A stretch of 54,518 nt of DNA from an uncultured Prevotellaceae bacterium. GTDB taxonomy: Bacteria; Bacteroidota; Bacteroidia; Bacteroidales; Muribaculaceae. A program made the position numbers and the translations under genes. Positions 1-7,389 of this stretch are shown here, one piece after another; position 1 is the stretch's first letter, and every line of letters starts with the position of its first letter. The notes under the pieces are model-generated. The model saw only the letters and a program-made list of their open reading frames with translations, searched no databases and was not told the DNA's origin. The stretch is from contig ONOU01000016.1 in assembly GCA_900319525.1 (NCBI GenBank), positions 1-54,518 of the forward strand, written 5' to 3'.

Positions 1-498
1 GACATAGGCGCTAACTCCCGTCAGCCGATCCTGGATAATAATGTGTTCTGTCCCATTCATCGGCTGCAAATTTACTCATTTACAACTAAAAAACAAAATT
101 CCCACCCGTTAAACGAAAAAAAAAAGAAGTAGCGACGTCAATGCTTCTCCAGCACTGATATCACTGCTTCAATCGGACTCGCCAATGAAAGTAACGGTGT
201 AACGTCTTGAGGTTACGGTGTCACTCCAATGGGTCATCGTCCGTGATGGTGGTTGTCCATGCTAACTCCTCGCCAGCAGGTCCATACCATCGGGTTATAT
301 ATTGTCTTTGCCCCTCTTGCCGCCGTGCTCATTGTTGCCAGCGGTCCTCTCGGGGGCATGTGTTTCTCTTACATATAAGGGTTCTTCCGGCCCAGAATTA
401 CCAGGTATCCACGCACGATGTAAGCATGTCCGCGGGTAGGGTGGGAGCGTTCAGCTTGTTCAAATGTTCAAGTTGTTCACGTGCGGAATGACTGAACG
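1..498. other. No intact gene; possible decayed coding remnant
   Basis: No open frame here looks like a real protein. On the minus strand, just after the integrase stop, one frame reads protein-like stretches (REQLEHLNKLNAPTLPADML near 425-485 and RQYITRWYGPAGEEL near 270-315) broken by several stops. This could be the decayed next gene of an integrated element, but I cannot name a family. The first ~120 bases are AT-rich and show nothing further. Confidence 0.3.
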
Positions 499-1908
499 CT
501 AATTGATCAGGTCAACCGCCTTCTTCTTCGCCTCACGTTCAATTTTGCGGTATCTGGCGAACTCCCTGCTACCCTCGACATGGCCTGACATTGAACTGAT
601 CAAATTGGGGTCCTGGATCTGATTGTATAACAGACCCACGAATGTACGGCGCGCAAGGTGGCTGCTGGCAATCTCGTAGAAGGGCTTTTGGGTTTGCTCA
701 CCTGATACGGGGTCAAGAACTGTGACCATACGATCTATACCACATATCTTGAACACCTCCTTGATGGCTTCATTGTATTTCTGCGAGCTGATGAACGGCA
801 GTAAAGGGTTGCTGTTGACTTTACTCTTGTAAGGCGATAAGTCAACGTTACGGTACTTCTCGAGGATAGCGGTGGCTCGGTCATTCAGGGGCACCTCTGC
901 GGTTATCGGCTTGTTGTCTTTGGTCTTTCTTGGGATATACTCAATCTGACCGTTCACGACATTGTCAGGCGTCATCTTCAGCAGGTCTCCTACACGGCAA
1001 CCTATTAAGCATTGGAATATGAACACGTCTCGCTGGCGCTCCAGGTGCGGCTTGCTCGATAAGTCAAAGTCGGCAATCTTGTTGCGTTCCTCCAGGGTGA
1101 GGATGATAGGTGTGCCATATTTCTCTGCTTTGATTTCAACACCGTCGAACGGTCGGTTGGTGCTGTAGCCTTCCTTGTTGAGCCACAGGAAAAAGCGTTT
1201 CAACTTCTTCTGCAAGTTAACTATATGGTTGTCGCCGCGCTCCGTGATCTTAGGCGACTTGTGTTTTTGAGTGATCTCGGCAGGATAATCCCGCAACAGC
1301 TTCTCAAATAACTTTGGATTTTTCTGGGCGAGCTCGTGCTCACGCCTGAAGTAATCGAAGAAATCAATGATAGTCTCCTTGGATATGGTGTCGATATCGA
1401 GGGCGAAGTCTTTGTTGCGTTTACGCTTATAGCCTTGGTAGCGCCCCAATGCACGTTCCAGTACTCGGAATGACTTGGTGCTGCCGAGTGGGTAGTTTTT
1501 GGTCTTGAGGAACAGTTCGAACCAATCGAAGAACGATTTCTTCTGCTCAGGCTTGCTGGTAGTGGCCGCGGGGAAAATGAAGTCATGGATCAGTTTCTTC
1601 AACCAATCGTTCGGCACGTTGCCCTTGTCTAGAGCCAGAAAGGATGCGTGCACTGAGGCTGTGAGCGCGGCGAGGCGCTCTTTTTTGGCCTGTAATTCCT
1701 TCTGGAGCAGCTCTCGCGTTTTGGACATCACGCGCCAGTTAGGGATAACAATGTTTTGTGTCTTTTCGTCCCAGTGATCGGGAAGAATGAATATGTTGGT
1801 CTTAGCCCGCTGGTTAATGTGCTTTCCGTGAAAGAAACGGATCATCACCTCGTGCTGCGAAGTGACTTTATCGGATTTCGTTGATAATGATAGAATAATC
1901 GTTGCCAT
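499..1908 (-). CDS. Tyrosine recombinase / phage-type integrase
   Basis: Site-specific DNA recombinase that would integrate, excise or invert a mobile segment. The N-terminal part matches the arm-binding and SAM-like core-binding regions of Bacteroidetes integrases. The catalytic domain is complete: Arg in GCRVGDLL (about residue 303), the H-L-A-R box (about 417), a second His in SGHVEG (about 443) and the nucleophile Tyr in FARYRKI (about 452). The frame opens upstream at 2001, but the ATG at 1908 (MATIILSLSTKSDK) is chosen because it matches the usual start of this family and lies 24 bases after a strong promoter. About 469 aa, normal length. No partner excisionase or attachment site was recognised, so the element it serves is unclear. 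Confidence 0.88.
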   Translation of the reverse strand: MATIILSLSTKSDKVTSQHEVMIRFFHGKHINQRAKTNIFILPDHWDEKTQNIVIPNWRVMSKTRELLQKELQAKKERLAALTASVHASFLALDKGNVPNDWLKKLIHDFIFPAATTSKPEQKKSFFDWFELFLKTKNYPLGSTKSFRVLERALGRYQGYKRKRNKDFALDIDTISKETIIDFFDYFRREHELAQKNPKLFEKLLRDYPAEITQKHKSPKITERGDNHIVNLQKKLKRFFLWLNKEGYSTNRPFDGVEIKAEKYGTPIILTLEERNKIADFDLSSKPHLERQRDVFIFQCLIGCRVGDLLKMTPDNVVNGQIEYIPRKTKDNKPITAEVPLNDRATAILEKYRNVDLSPYKSKVNSNPLLPFISSQKYNEAIKEVFKICGIDRMVTVLDPVSGEQTQKPFYEIASSHLARRTFVGLLYNQIQDPNLISSMSGHVEGSREFARYRKIEREAKKKAVDLIN

Positions 1909-1932
1909 ACATATTACTTTGTGTAAGATATG

Positions 1933-1962
1933 CAAAGGTAGGATTTTTTGGCGATATGACAA
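1933..1962 (-). promoter_or_regulatory. Bacteroidetes promoter of the integrase
   Basis: On the minus strand TTG (1960-1962), 19 bases, then TACCTTTG (1933-1940). This matches the Bacteroidetes -33/-7 consensus exactly. Transcription would start near 1926, about 20 bases before the chosen ATG. Confidence 0.7.
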
Positions 1963-2319
1963 TAATTTTTGGCGACTTTTTGGCGACTTATTTGGAAACA
2001 AGGAGAAACTTATGGGTTCATTTGAAAACGATTGGTTTTATATAAATAATTCATTATCATTTTATTAAACTCATAAATCGGTTAGAATTAAAATCTTACT
2101 CAAACCTCATGTTTTCATAAAAAGTGCTCCCCACGGGTTCACTTTAATAGTCTCTAAATAACTAAATATCAGTTGTTTGGAGACGATTATTTTGAAAATT
2201 AGGCATATAATTGGATATAAAAAGGATTTGGGCCGGGGTTATTCTTTACTAGGAAGGGCATCCATCGATTTCATAGTAATAGACGTGATTACTCATCCCG
2301 AAAACTATGATGAGGACTA

Positions 2320-2700
2320 TGTCACGATGACGAAGCGAAGTGCGGAACGGGATGAGCGCAGCAGCCGGCTGTGTGAGGTCTCGGCGCGGACAGGAAGCCT
2401 GCTTAGGCTCTTTCGGTAACGAAGTGATGCCGACACGGCGGTACTGGCGGCATCGCCATCGATGAGCGGTGGAAACAGGGTTATCTCCGCCGGGCGAAGT
2501 CGCCTAGTGGCATGAGGCTGTAGCGGATGCGGCTCAATCCAGCCAGCGCAGCAGGCTGGTTGATGTGCGGAGCGTGAAGCAGCCGAATACAACCCCGTGA
2601 CCATAGTGAATGTAATCCCCTGGTCAATGTAACGTAAATCAAGGCGCATCGACAGCCGTGGCTTGACGTTGCGCCTTGTGATAAGTGGACGTTATGATCT
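2320..2700. ncRNA. GC-rich structured non-coding segment; possible group II intron remnant
   Basis: Between the integrase promoter and the flavodoxin remnant the sequence turns abruptly GC-rich and has no convincing frame. Successive perfect hairpins can be drawn: GATGCCG 2426-2432 with 2448-2454, CCAGCC 2539-2544 with 2554-2559, TGACCA 2598-2603 with 2621-2626, and a 9-bp stem CAAGGCGCA 2640-2648 with 2670-2678. A GTAA-capped stem-loop lies near 2410-2424. A GTGTG (about 2371) resembles the group II intron 5' end, but no domain V and no maturase frame are present. Identity is uncertain; strand is undetermined. Confidence 0.35.
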
Positions 2701-2730
2701 CAGAGCGAACTTTTAAGTTTACTTGCTTCT

Positions 2731-3157
2731 TTAGATATCAGCGTTTGCCTGCTCGACCAAATGCTTTCCTAACTGGTAGGCATTTTCCAGGTCTCTCGGG
2801 AATTGAGACTCATACATAGCAGCCTTGTGAGCGGCATCAATCTGAGCGGCATCATAGCGGCTGTAGTCATTGAACTGATAGGTGTCGTAAGCACGCAGGA
2901 TCGTGGCGGGACCGAACATGCCCAGCTGACGTGCCGACATGTCCATTAGGATGTCATAGCCGTTGCCCTGGTACATCTGGTCGTTGGGGCAGTTCATCGT
3001 GAAGATGGCGGCTGAATGCTTGGGTTTCAGCACGATGGGGGCATAAAGTCGGAGTAGTTGACCACTGGGAAGATGAGGCGCTCCATGAAGGCGCGGAAGT
3101 TAGCCGACGGATAGTGGCAATAAACGGGCGAGCCGCACACCAGCACATCAATTGGAA
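2731..3157 (-). pseudogene. Flavodoxin-family NAD(P)H oxidoreductase, truncated and frameshifted
   Basis: The C-terminal two thirds of a flavodoxin-fold FMN oxidoreductase. The first frame reads IDVLVCGSPVYCHYPSANF and then FMERLIFPVVNYSDFMPP; after a frame change the protein continues VLKPKHSAAIFTMNCPNDQM to the stop at 2731. The break sits in a run of five C (minus strand, near 3047-3051); a sixth C would join the frames exactly. The N-terminal FMN-binding part is absent, and the preserved part abuts the stop of the SDR gene at 3160, as if a deletion fused the two loci. The frameshift alone could be a sequencing error; the missing N-terminus could not. Probably non-functional. Confidence 0.75.
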
Positions 3158-3159
3158 TT

Positions 3160-3993
3160 TTAGTGAGTTGCCTTCAAGTATTGCAAATCACCATACCAGT
3201 AGCTGGCAGTGCAGCCTCCGTCAATCAGAAAATCTGCACCGCTGATGAAACGACCGCGAGAGGACATCAGGAACTCTGCCAAATCGCCTACCTCATCAGG
3301 TGTTCCAGCACGACGGGCCGGCATACCGGCTATCATATCAATATAACCTTTTGCACGAGGGCCGTGCAGCTCATCATTAGCCAATGGGGTGATGATGATG
3401 CCAGGCGAGATGCTGTTGATAGTAGCACCACGCTTTGCCCAGCGACAGGCTTCGTAGGCCACTCGGAGCACATTGCAACGCTTGGAATACTGATAGGCTT
3501 TCAGTGTATCGTTTATCTCCTTGATGAACGGCAATCTCATCAGTTCTTCCACGGGTGACATTGCCAGCGCATCGTTCTGCTCCTGCGGCAGGGCTGGCAG
3601 ACGGTGACCGCTCTGCGACGAAATGATGATGCCAGAACCACCATTGGCCATTACCTTGCCGAACTCCTCCATGAGTACGCTTGTGCCGTAAAGATCAACA
3701 CGAAGAATCTCCTCCACGGGAGCCTGTGAAGGCGATACGCCAGCGGCGTTCACCATGTGCTTCACTTCTCCTTTACTCGTGGCGAACTCCACCAGCACGA
3801 GGATGTCTTCCTTGTTTCCAAGGTCGCACTGGATGGTGGAACACTCGAAGCCAGCGTTCTCCAATGTCTTGGCGGTTCGCTTGGCATTCTCTTCACTATA
3901 GTCGGCCAGCACGATGTGCTTGCCTGCTGACACGCGACGGATTATCGCCTGTCCGATGCTTCCAGCACCAACTAATACTGATATTTCTTTCAT
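3160..3993 (-). CDS. Short-chain dehydrogenase/reductase (SDR)
   Basis: NAD(P)-dependent oxidoreductase of the classical SDR superfamily, 277 aa, cytosolic. The Rossmann glycine motif GAGSIGQA lies at residues 9-16 and NAAG near 88. The catalytic Ser is in IISSQSG and the catalytic Tyr/Lys in YQYSK; NSISPGII follows, and the C-terminal SGADFLIDGG is typical. The substrate cannot be read from sequence. It lies in a minus-strand run with an aldo/keto reductase upstream and the flavodoxin remnant downstream, suggesting a small redox or detoxification operon. The ATG at 3993 gives a start just ahead of the nucleotide-binding strand. Confidence 0.85.
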   Translation of the reverse strand: MKEISVLVGAGSIGQAIIRRVSAGKHIVLADYSEENAKRTAKTLENAGFECSTIQCDLGNKEDILVLVEFATSKGEVKHMVNAAGVSPSQAPVEEILRVDLYGTSVLMEEFGKVMANGGSGIIISSQSGHRLPALPQEQNDALAMSPVEELMRLPFIKEINDTLKAYQYSKRCNVLRVAYEACRWAKRGATINSISPGIIITPLANDELHGPRAKGYIDMIAGMPARRAGTPDEVGDLAEFLMSSRGRFISGADFLIDGGCTASYWYGDLQYLKATH

Positions 3994-4002
3994 TCGTAAA
4001 TC

Positions 4003-4157
4003 CCAATTTTATGGCATTTAGTGCTGCACCTCAGCATAGTTCAAATAAACTTGGCTCTGCATTCGGCTTGCACCTAAATTCCAATTTCATGGCCTTTAGT
4101 GCTGCGCCTTAGCATATCTCAAGTAACTTGGCTCTGCCTTCGGCTTGCACCTAAATT
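4003..4157. repeat. Two tandem copies of a ~78-bp intergenic repeat
   Basis: Copy 1 is 4003-4080 and copy 2 is 4081-4157, about 85% identical by eye. Both contain the core AACTTGGCTCTGC, which recurs inside the FKBP gene at about 6268-6280. The array fills the gap between the SDR and aldo/keto reductase genes. Confidence 0.8.
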
Positions 4158-4186
4158 CCGATTGATCTTTTATTTGTCGTTCTCTA

Positions 4187-5020
4187 TCAGATGCTTTCCG
4201 GATTGTATTTGAGCACATCGGATGGCCAGCCTGTCACATTCCTGCCTGTATCCAGACGGCGGATCTGCCCCAGGTCGTCATCAGTGAGGGTGAAGCCGAA
4301 GAGGTCGATATTCTCTTGCATACGTTCCTTGTGGGTGGTCTTGGGAATGATGATGATGCCGTTCTGGATGAGGAACTTCAGGGCTATCTGAGCGGCGGTC
4401 TTGCCGTAATGCTCACCGATGGTCGCGAGGGTGGCATTCTTGAAAATGCCATGTCTCCCTTCGGCCAACGGGCTCCATGCTTCCAGCGCCACGTCATAGG
4501 GCGCCAGGTACTCCATCATCTTGCGTTGCTGGTAGAGCACATGTGCCTCGCATTGATTCACCACGGGCATCACCTTGGCGCCGTTCACGATTTGGGGGAA
4601 GGTGTTGGGATAGAAGTTCGACACGCCGATGGCTTTGAATGTCCCTTGTGCGTAGAGTTCTTCGAGCGTTTGCCACATCACTGTCGGGTTGCCTACGGGC
4701 CAGTGCAGGAGCATCAGGTCAACATAGTCGAGCCTGAGTTCTCGCATCGAGTGCTCCACCGTGCGGAGCGTCTGATCACGGGTGTAGCAAGGCTCGCAAA
4801 TCTTCGTGGTGACGAACAGATCCTCTCGGGGCAAACCACAGGCCCGCACGCCGTCGCCCACGCCTCGCTCGTTATAGTACATGGCCGCCGTGTCGATGCT
4901 CCTGTAGCCCACGCTGATGGCATCCTCTACCACCCGTTGCGTTTCCCGCTGAGGGATATTGTACACGCCCAGGCCGATCATCGGCATCTCGACGCCGTTA
5001 TTCAATTTCTTGTATTCCAT
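4187..5020 (-). CDS. Aldo/keto reductase
   Basis: NADPH-dependent carbonyl reductase of the AKR superfamily (2,5-diketo-gluconate reductase-like), a cytosolic TIM barrel of 277 aa. The catalytic tetrad is visible: Asp in SIDTAAMY, Tyr in MYYNE, Lys in VTTKIC and His in LLHWPVGNP. The cofactor loop IIIIPKTTHKERMQEN near the C-terminus is the usual NADPH-binding segment. The ATG at 5020 lies 33 bases after a TACCTTTG -7 element. It is first in a minus-strand run followed by the repeat array and the SDR. The physiological substrate cannot be inferred. Confidence 0.9.
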   Translation of the reverse strand: MEYKKLNNGVEMPMIGLGVYNIPQRETQRVVEDAISVGYRSIDTAAMYYNERGVGDGVRACGLPREDLFVTTKICEPCYTRDQTLRTVEHSMRELRLDYVDLMLLHWPVGNPTVMWQTLEELYAQGTFKAIGVSNFYPNTFPQIVNGAKVMPVVNQCEAHVLYQQRKMMEYLAPYDVALEAWSPLAEGRHGIFKNATLATIGEHYGKTAAQIALKFLIQNGIIIIPKTTHKERMQENIDLFGFTLTDDDLGQIRRLDTGRNVTGWPSDVLKYNPESI

Positions 5021-5052
5021 TATCTTCCTGATTTATCGTTCTGTCAATGATG

Positions 5053-5060
5053 CAAAGGTA
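5053..5060 (-). promoter_or_regulatory. -7 element of the aldo/keto reductase promoter
   Basis: TACCTTTG on the minus strand, 33 bases before the aldo/keto reductase ATG. No exact TTG is found at the expected -33 distance, so only the -7 half is convincing. Confidence 0.5.
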
Positions 5061-5111
5061 GTGATTTCTCGTGAAACGCTTGCTGGCGAGGTTGATGTCT
5101 CTCTTCTTTTT

Positions 5112-5834
5112 TTATGGCTTGGTGTTGATGCCGGCGCGGTGGGCCTGCTTCATCTGCAGGGGGCGAGGGATGTTGTACAGGCGGCCGTCCTTGACGAAGT
5201 GGGCGCCCGTCTGCTTGAAATGGAAAGGCACGCCCGATGCGACACACTGGCGGCGGATGTCGAGCACCCAGTCATAGTTGCACACGCGAGCTTCGGGCCC
5301 TGACTCGCCTCCCACGGTGACCTGCTGGCACCAGTCGCCCAGGCCGTCCCGAAAATCGATCGCCTCCAGCAGCGGCTCGCAGATGACGGCCTTGTGGCGG
5401 ATGGGCAGGGCGCTGAAGACGGGCAGCCGCTCGTCGGTGCGCCGCTGGTTCTCCATGGTGCAGGCGATGGTCACGTTCTCATATCCCTCGCCCCAGTCAT
5501 CGGGCAGCGACTGCATGATGCGCTCGGGCCGCTTGGTGACGATATAGAAGTGCAGGTCGCTGCGCAGCCGCATCATCAGCCAGGCCTCGGCACGCCACGC
5601 GTCGGCCTCCTCGATGAAGAAGTCTGACGTGAAGCACGTCCACATCAGCGTCCCTGGCGGCACTTTCCAGTCACCCTGGCGATCGTGCCTGACGGGCAGG
5701 TTGAACGATGCCGTCTTGTGGACGATGTTGGAGTCCTTCTCAAACTCTGCGTCCCTGCGGTACACATAGCAGTGCAAGCAGCCTTCGCTCTTCTTGTGGC
5801 ATCCGTGCCACAGGTTCCACATCTTGCCCATCAT
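5112..5834 (-). CDS. DUF5131 / phage Gp37-Gp68 family protein
   Basis: A 240-residue protein starting MMGKMWNLWHGCHKKSEG. The Cys cluster (C-x5-GC-x2-CY, in WHGCHKKSEGCLHCYVYRRD), the segments FTSDFFIEEADAWR and YIVTKRPERI, and the late motif VTVGGESGPEARV are hallmarks of the DUF5131 family. That family is found in phages and in bacterial genomes and has a radical-SAM-like Cys arrangement; its biochemical role is not established. The frame runs further upstream to 6056, but that part is the shadow of the FKBP gene. The ATG at 5834 follows the FKBP stop by four bases, so the two are almost certainly co-transcribed. Confidence 0.78.
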   Translation of the reverse strand: MMGKMWNLWHGCHKKSEGCLHCYVYRRDAEFEKDSNIVHKTASFNLPVRHDRQGDWKVPPGTLMWTCFTSDFFIEEADAWRAEAWLMMRLRSDLHFYIVTKRPERIMQSLPDDWGEGYENVTIACTMENQRRTDERLPVFSALPIRHKAVICEPLLEAIDFRDGLGDWCQQVTVGGESGPEARVCNYDWVLDIRRQCVASGVPFHFKQTGAHFVKDGRLYNIPRPLQMKQAHRAGINTKP

Positions 5835-5838
5835 GCCG

Positions 5839-6333
5839 TCAGTTGATGGCGAGCAGTTCGATGTCGAAGATGAGGGTGGAGCCACCTGGAATGCCGGGTT
5901 GGGAGAATTTGCCGTAACCCTTCTCGGCGGGGATGTAGATTTCCCAACGGTCGCCGACGTGCATCTGCTGCATGGCGATAATCCAGCCCTCGATGAGGTC
6001 GCGCAGGCGGCACGCCAGGGGCACGTCGCCACGGCTGCTGTCAAATGTCGCCCCATCGATGGTCCAGCCCGTGTAATGGGCGGTAATCACGCTGCCAGGC
6101 GTGGGTTTTGCACCCGTCGCGTCGCCCTCGGCCAGCACCTTGTAATAAACGCCCCCGGGCAGCGCCTTCACCCCGTCTTCCCGAGACTTCGCCGCCAGCC
6201 AGTCCCTATTGGCCTGCACGTATTGGCCCTTCGCCATCTTCTGTCGCGACTCGGCAGAGCTCAAGCAAACTTGGCTCTGCTCTCGCTGCTCCATCAGTTG
6301 TTGATTCTTGTTCTTCTTCATATGTTTCTTCAT
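5839..6333 (-). CDS. FKBP-type peptidyl-prolyl cis-trans isomerase
   Basis: Prolyl isomerase/chaperone of about 164 aa. The C-terminal ~100 residues form the FKBP domain: GVYYKVLAEGDA, VITAHYTGW, GATFDSS, LIEGWIIAMQQMHVGDRWEIY, IPAEKGYG and GGSTLIFDIELL. No clear signal peptide is seen; the N-terminus is charged and polar (MKKHMKKNKNQQLM). The N-terminal linker (EQSQVCLSSAESRQ) is encoded by a copy of a dispersed palindromic repeat, so that stretch may be an insertion. The ATG at 6333 is chosen; a GTG at 6345 is in frame upstream. Followed four bases later by the DUF5131 gene. Confidence 0.88.
   Translation of the reverse strand: MKKHMKKNKNQQLMEQREQSQVCLSSAESRQKMAKGQYVQANRDWLAAKSREDGVKALPGGVYYKVLAEGDATGAKPTPGSVITAHYTGWTIDGATFDSSRGDVPLACRLRDLIEGWIIAMQQMHVGDRWEIYIPAEKGYGKFSQPGIPGGSTLIFDIELLAIN
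6254..6280. repeat. Palindromic repeat copy inside the FKBP gene
   Basis: GCAGAGC (6254-6260), a 13-base loop, then GCTCTGC (6274-6280). The loop plus right arm shares AACTTGGCTCTGC with the tandem repeats at 4003-4157. It lies in frame in the FKBP linker. Confidence 0.6.
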
Positions 6334-6358
6334 CAAATACAACACCTCATATAGTGTG

Positions 6359-6366
6359 CAAAAATA
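6359..6366 (-). promoter_or_regulatory. Possible -7 element for the FKBP-DUF5131 operon
   Basis: TATTTTTG on the minus strand, 25 bases before the FKBP ATG at 6333. It matches TAnnTTTG; no clear TTG at the -33 position. Confidence 0.4.
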
Positions 6367-6438
6367 CCCATTTTTCTACATTTCATGATATGTTGAAGTA
6401 AAAAACTATTCACACAATGAAGATAGCATCATTCAGAT

Positions 6439-6521
6439 TTCGCTTACTCCAATAAGCGAAAAATGGCCAAAATCGCTTATCCTAGTAAGCGAAATTCACA
6501 AAAATCACTTATCATGATAAG
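6439..6521. promoter_or_regulatory. Three evenly spaced inverted repeats (operator-like)
   Basis: Three related palindromes, each with arms around a 6-base spacer: TTCGCTTA/TAAGCGAA at 6439-6460, TCGCTTA/TAAGCGA at 6473-6492, and CTTATCATGATAAG (perfect 14-bp) at 6508-6521. Centres are 33 and 32 bp apart, about three helical turns. They lie upstream of the FKBP operon promoter and downstream of the decayed winged-helix gene. Dimeric repressor sites fit best; a nucleoid or replication site is possible. Confidence 0.5.
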
Positions 6522-6579
6522 CATTTTTTGCCTTTTTCCTTGTCTCAGCAGATGCGGAACACGTGACTGCCATCGTCCA

Positions 6580-6925
6580 TTAGTGCCTGTCATCGGCATG
6601 ATGGGCGTTGAAGTACATAAGACCTTTTGGCGTGAGCAAATACCGCTGGCGGGGATGCCGCGGGCTGTTGGGGTAAAGCATTGCCACGAAACCTGATTCA
6701 ACGGCTGGGGACAAGTAATTAGCCAGGAACGTGGGACGGTGCTTGAGTCCTATGGCTGCCATTGCCTCACTACCCTTGAGTTGCCCTCTGCCTATGGCTT
6801 TAATCAAGGCTGCTACGTTGAGTGACGGTTCATCAAACTTGTTCGGTACTTGTTCGGTACTTGTTCGGTATGGTTTCTTCGTCACCAATCAGCATGTAGC
6901 GGTTGCGCCCAAGACCGCGCAGGTA
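6580..6925 (-). pseudogene. Winged-helix C-terminal fragment, frame broken at an 11-bp repeat
   Basis: The frame to the stop at 6580 (NVAALIKAIGRGQLKGSEAM, then LKHRPTFL, NYLSPAVESGFVAMLYPNSP and RHPRQRYLLTPKGL) resembles the winged-helix tail of Bacteroidetes Fic or AlbA_2-type ATP-binding proteins. Upstream, another frame reads LRGLGRNRYMLIGDEETIPN and stops right after an array of three 11-bp units. A fourth unit would join the two frames. No ATG opens the downstream frame (only TTG at 6888), a stop precedes the upstream piece near 6926, and the catalytic N-terminal domains are missing. I therefore call it a remnant. Confidence 0.55.
6837..6869. repeat. Three perfect 11-bp tandem repeats
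   Basis: ACCGAACAAGT three times on the minus strand (6859-6869, 6848-6858, 6837-6847). Because 11 is not a multiple of three, every unit gained or lost changes the reading frame; 33 bases encode TEQVPNKYRTS. Confidence 0.9.
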
Positions 6926-7063
6926 TCAAGAGCTGAAAAGATGCGTTTTCCTTATCCTTTTTGAGAAAAACGGATGTTTTTTGAAGAAAAAAATGAAGAT
7001 TTTTTTGGAACGAAAAAAGACTGCGGTCGGGCATATTTCCTTTGCAGCGTCAAATGGATAAAT

Positions 7064-7140
7064 GACTCCGTAGCTCAGTTGGTCAGAGCACCAGGCTTTT
7101 AATTTGGGGGTCCTGGGTCCAAGTCCCAGCGGAGTCACCA
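7064..7140 (+). tRNA. tRNA-Lys (anticodon TTT)
   Basis: A full cloverleaf can be drawn. Acceptor GACTCCG/CGGAGTC is seven perfect pairs, the D-arm is GCTC/GAGC, and the anticodon stem is CCAGG/TTTGG with two G-U pairs around the loop CTTTTAA. The T-stem is CTGGG/CCCAG, followed by discriminator A and an encoded CCA (7138-7140). The T-loop at 7118-7124 reads TCCAAGT instead of the near-universal TTCRANT, so base 55 (normally pseudouridine) is C. The tRNA may be impaired or a decaying copy. Anticodon TTT reads Lys codons AAA and AAG. Confidence 0.8.
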
Positions 7141-7268
7141 GTCAAGAAACGATATAGCAGTTGGCTTAGCGAAAGCATCTCTACAAATGACCATGCTATC
7201 GCACGGGAAAACTTGTGCAAATCGAACGCCATAAAGTTTACTTAAATGGCTGAGGCGCAGCCAAGTTT

Positions 7269-7334
7269 CGGGAAATTAAAAGAAAATTAAATTGTAAAAT
7301 AATAATTTGTTTAATTTCCCGCCCGCAAGGGCGG
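7269..7334. repeat. Overlapping inverted repeats between tRNA-Lys and the NADAR gene
   Basis: A 12-bp perfect inverted repeat CGGGAAATTAAA (7269-7280) / TTTAATTTCCCG (7310-7321) encloses an AT-rich loop. Its right arm overlaps a second hairpin, CCGCCC-GCAA-GGGCGG (7319-7334), so only one can form at a time. This could be the tRNA transcript terminator region or a leader structure for the gene at 7390. No other gene is seen in 7141-7389. Confidence 0.5.
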
Positions 7335-7389
7335 TTCAAGCACCTGATGGGCCAACATCCATATCATTCCCATATTAAACAAAACGAAG

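Noticed and set aside
207-491. 94-codon plus-strand frame at the window start
   Set aside because: Ser/Cys/Arg-rich low-quality protein with no family pattern; the opposite strand looks more like decayed coding sequence.
2177-2419. 80-codon frame upstream of the structured segment
   Set aside because: It runs from AT-rich spacer into GC-rich hairpins with an abrupt change of composition and no domain pattern.
499-7140. tRNA-Lys as attachment site of the integrase at 499-1908
   Set aside because: No copy of the tRNA 3' end was found near the integrase or at the window start, so no att pair can be drawn.
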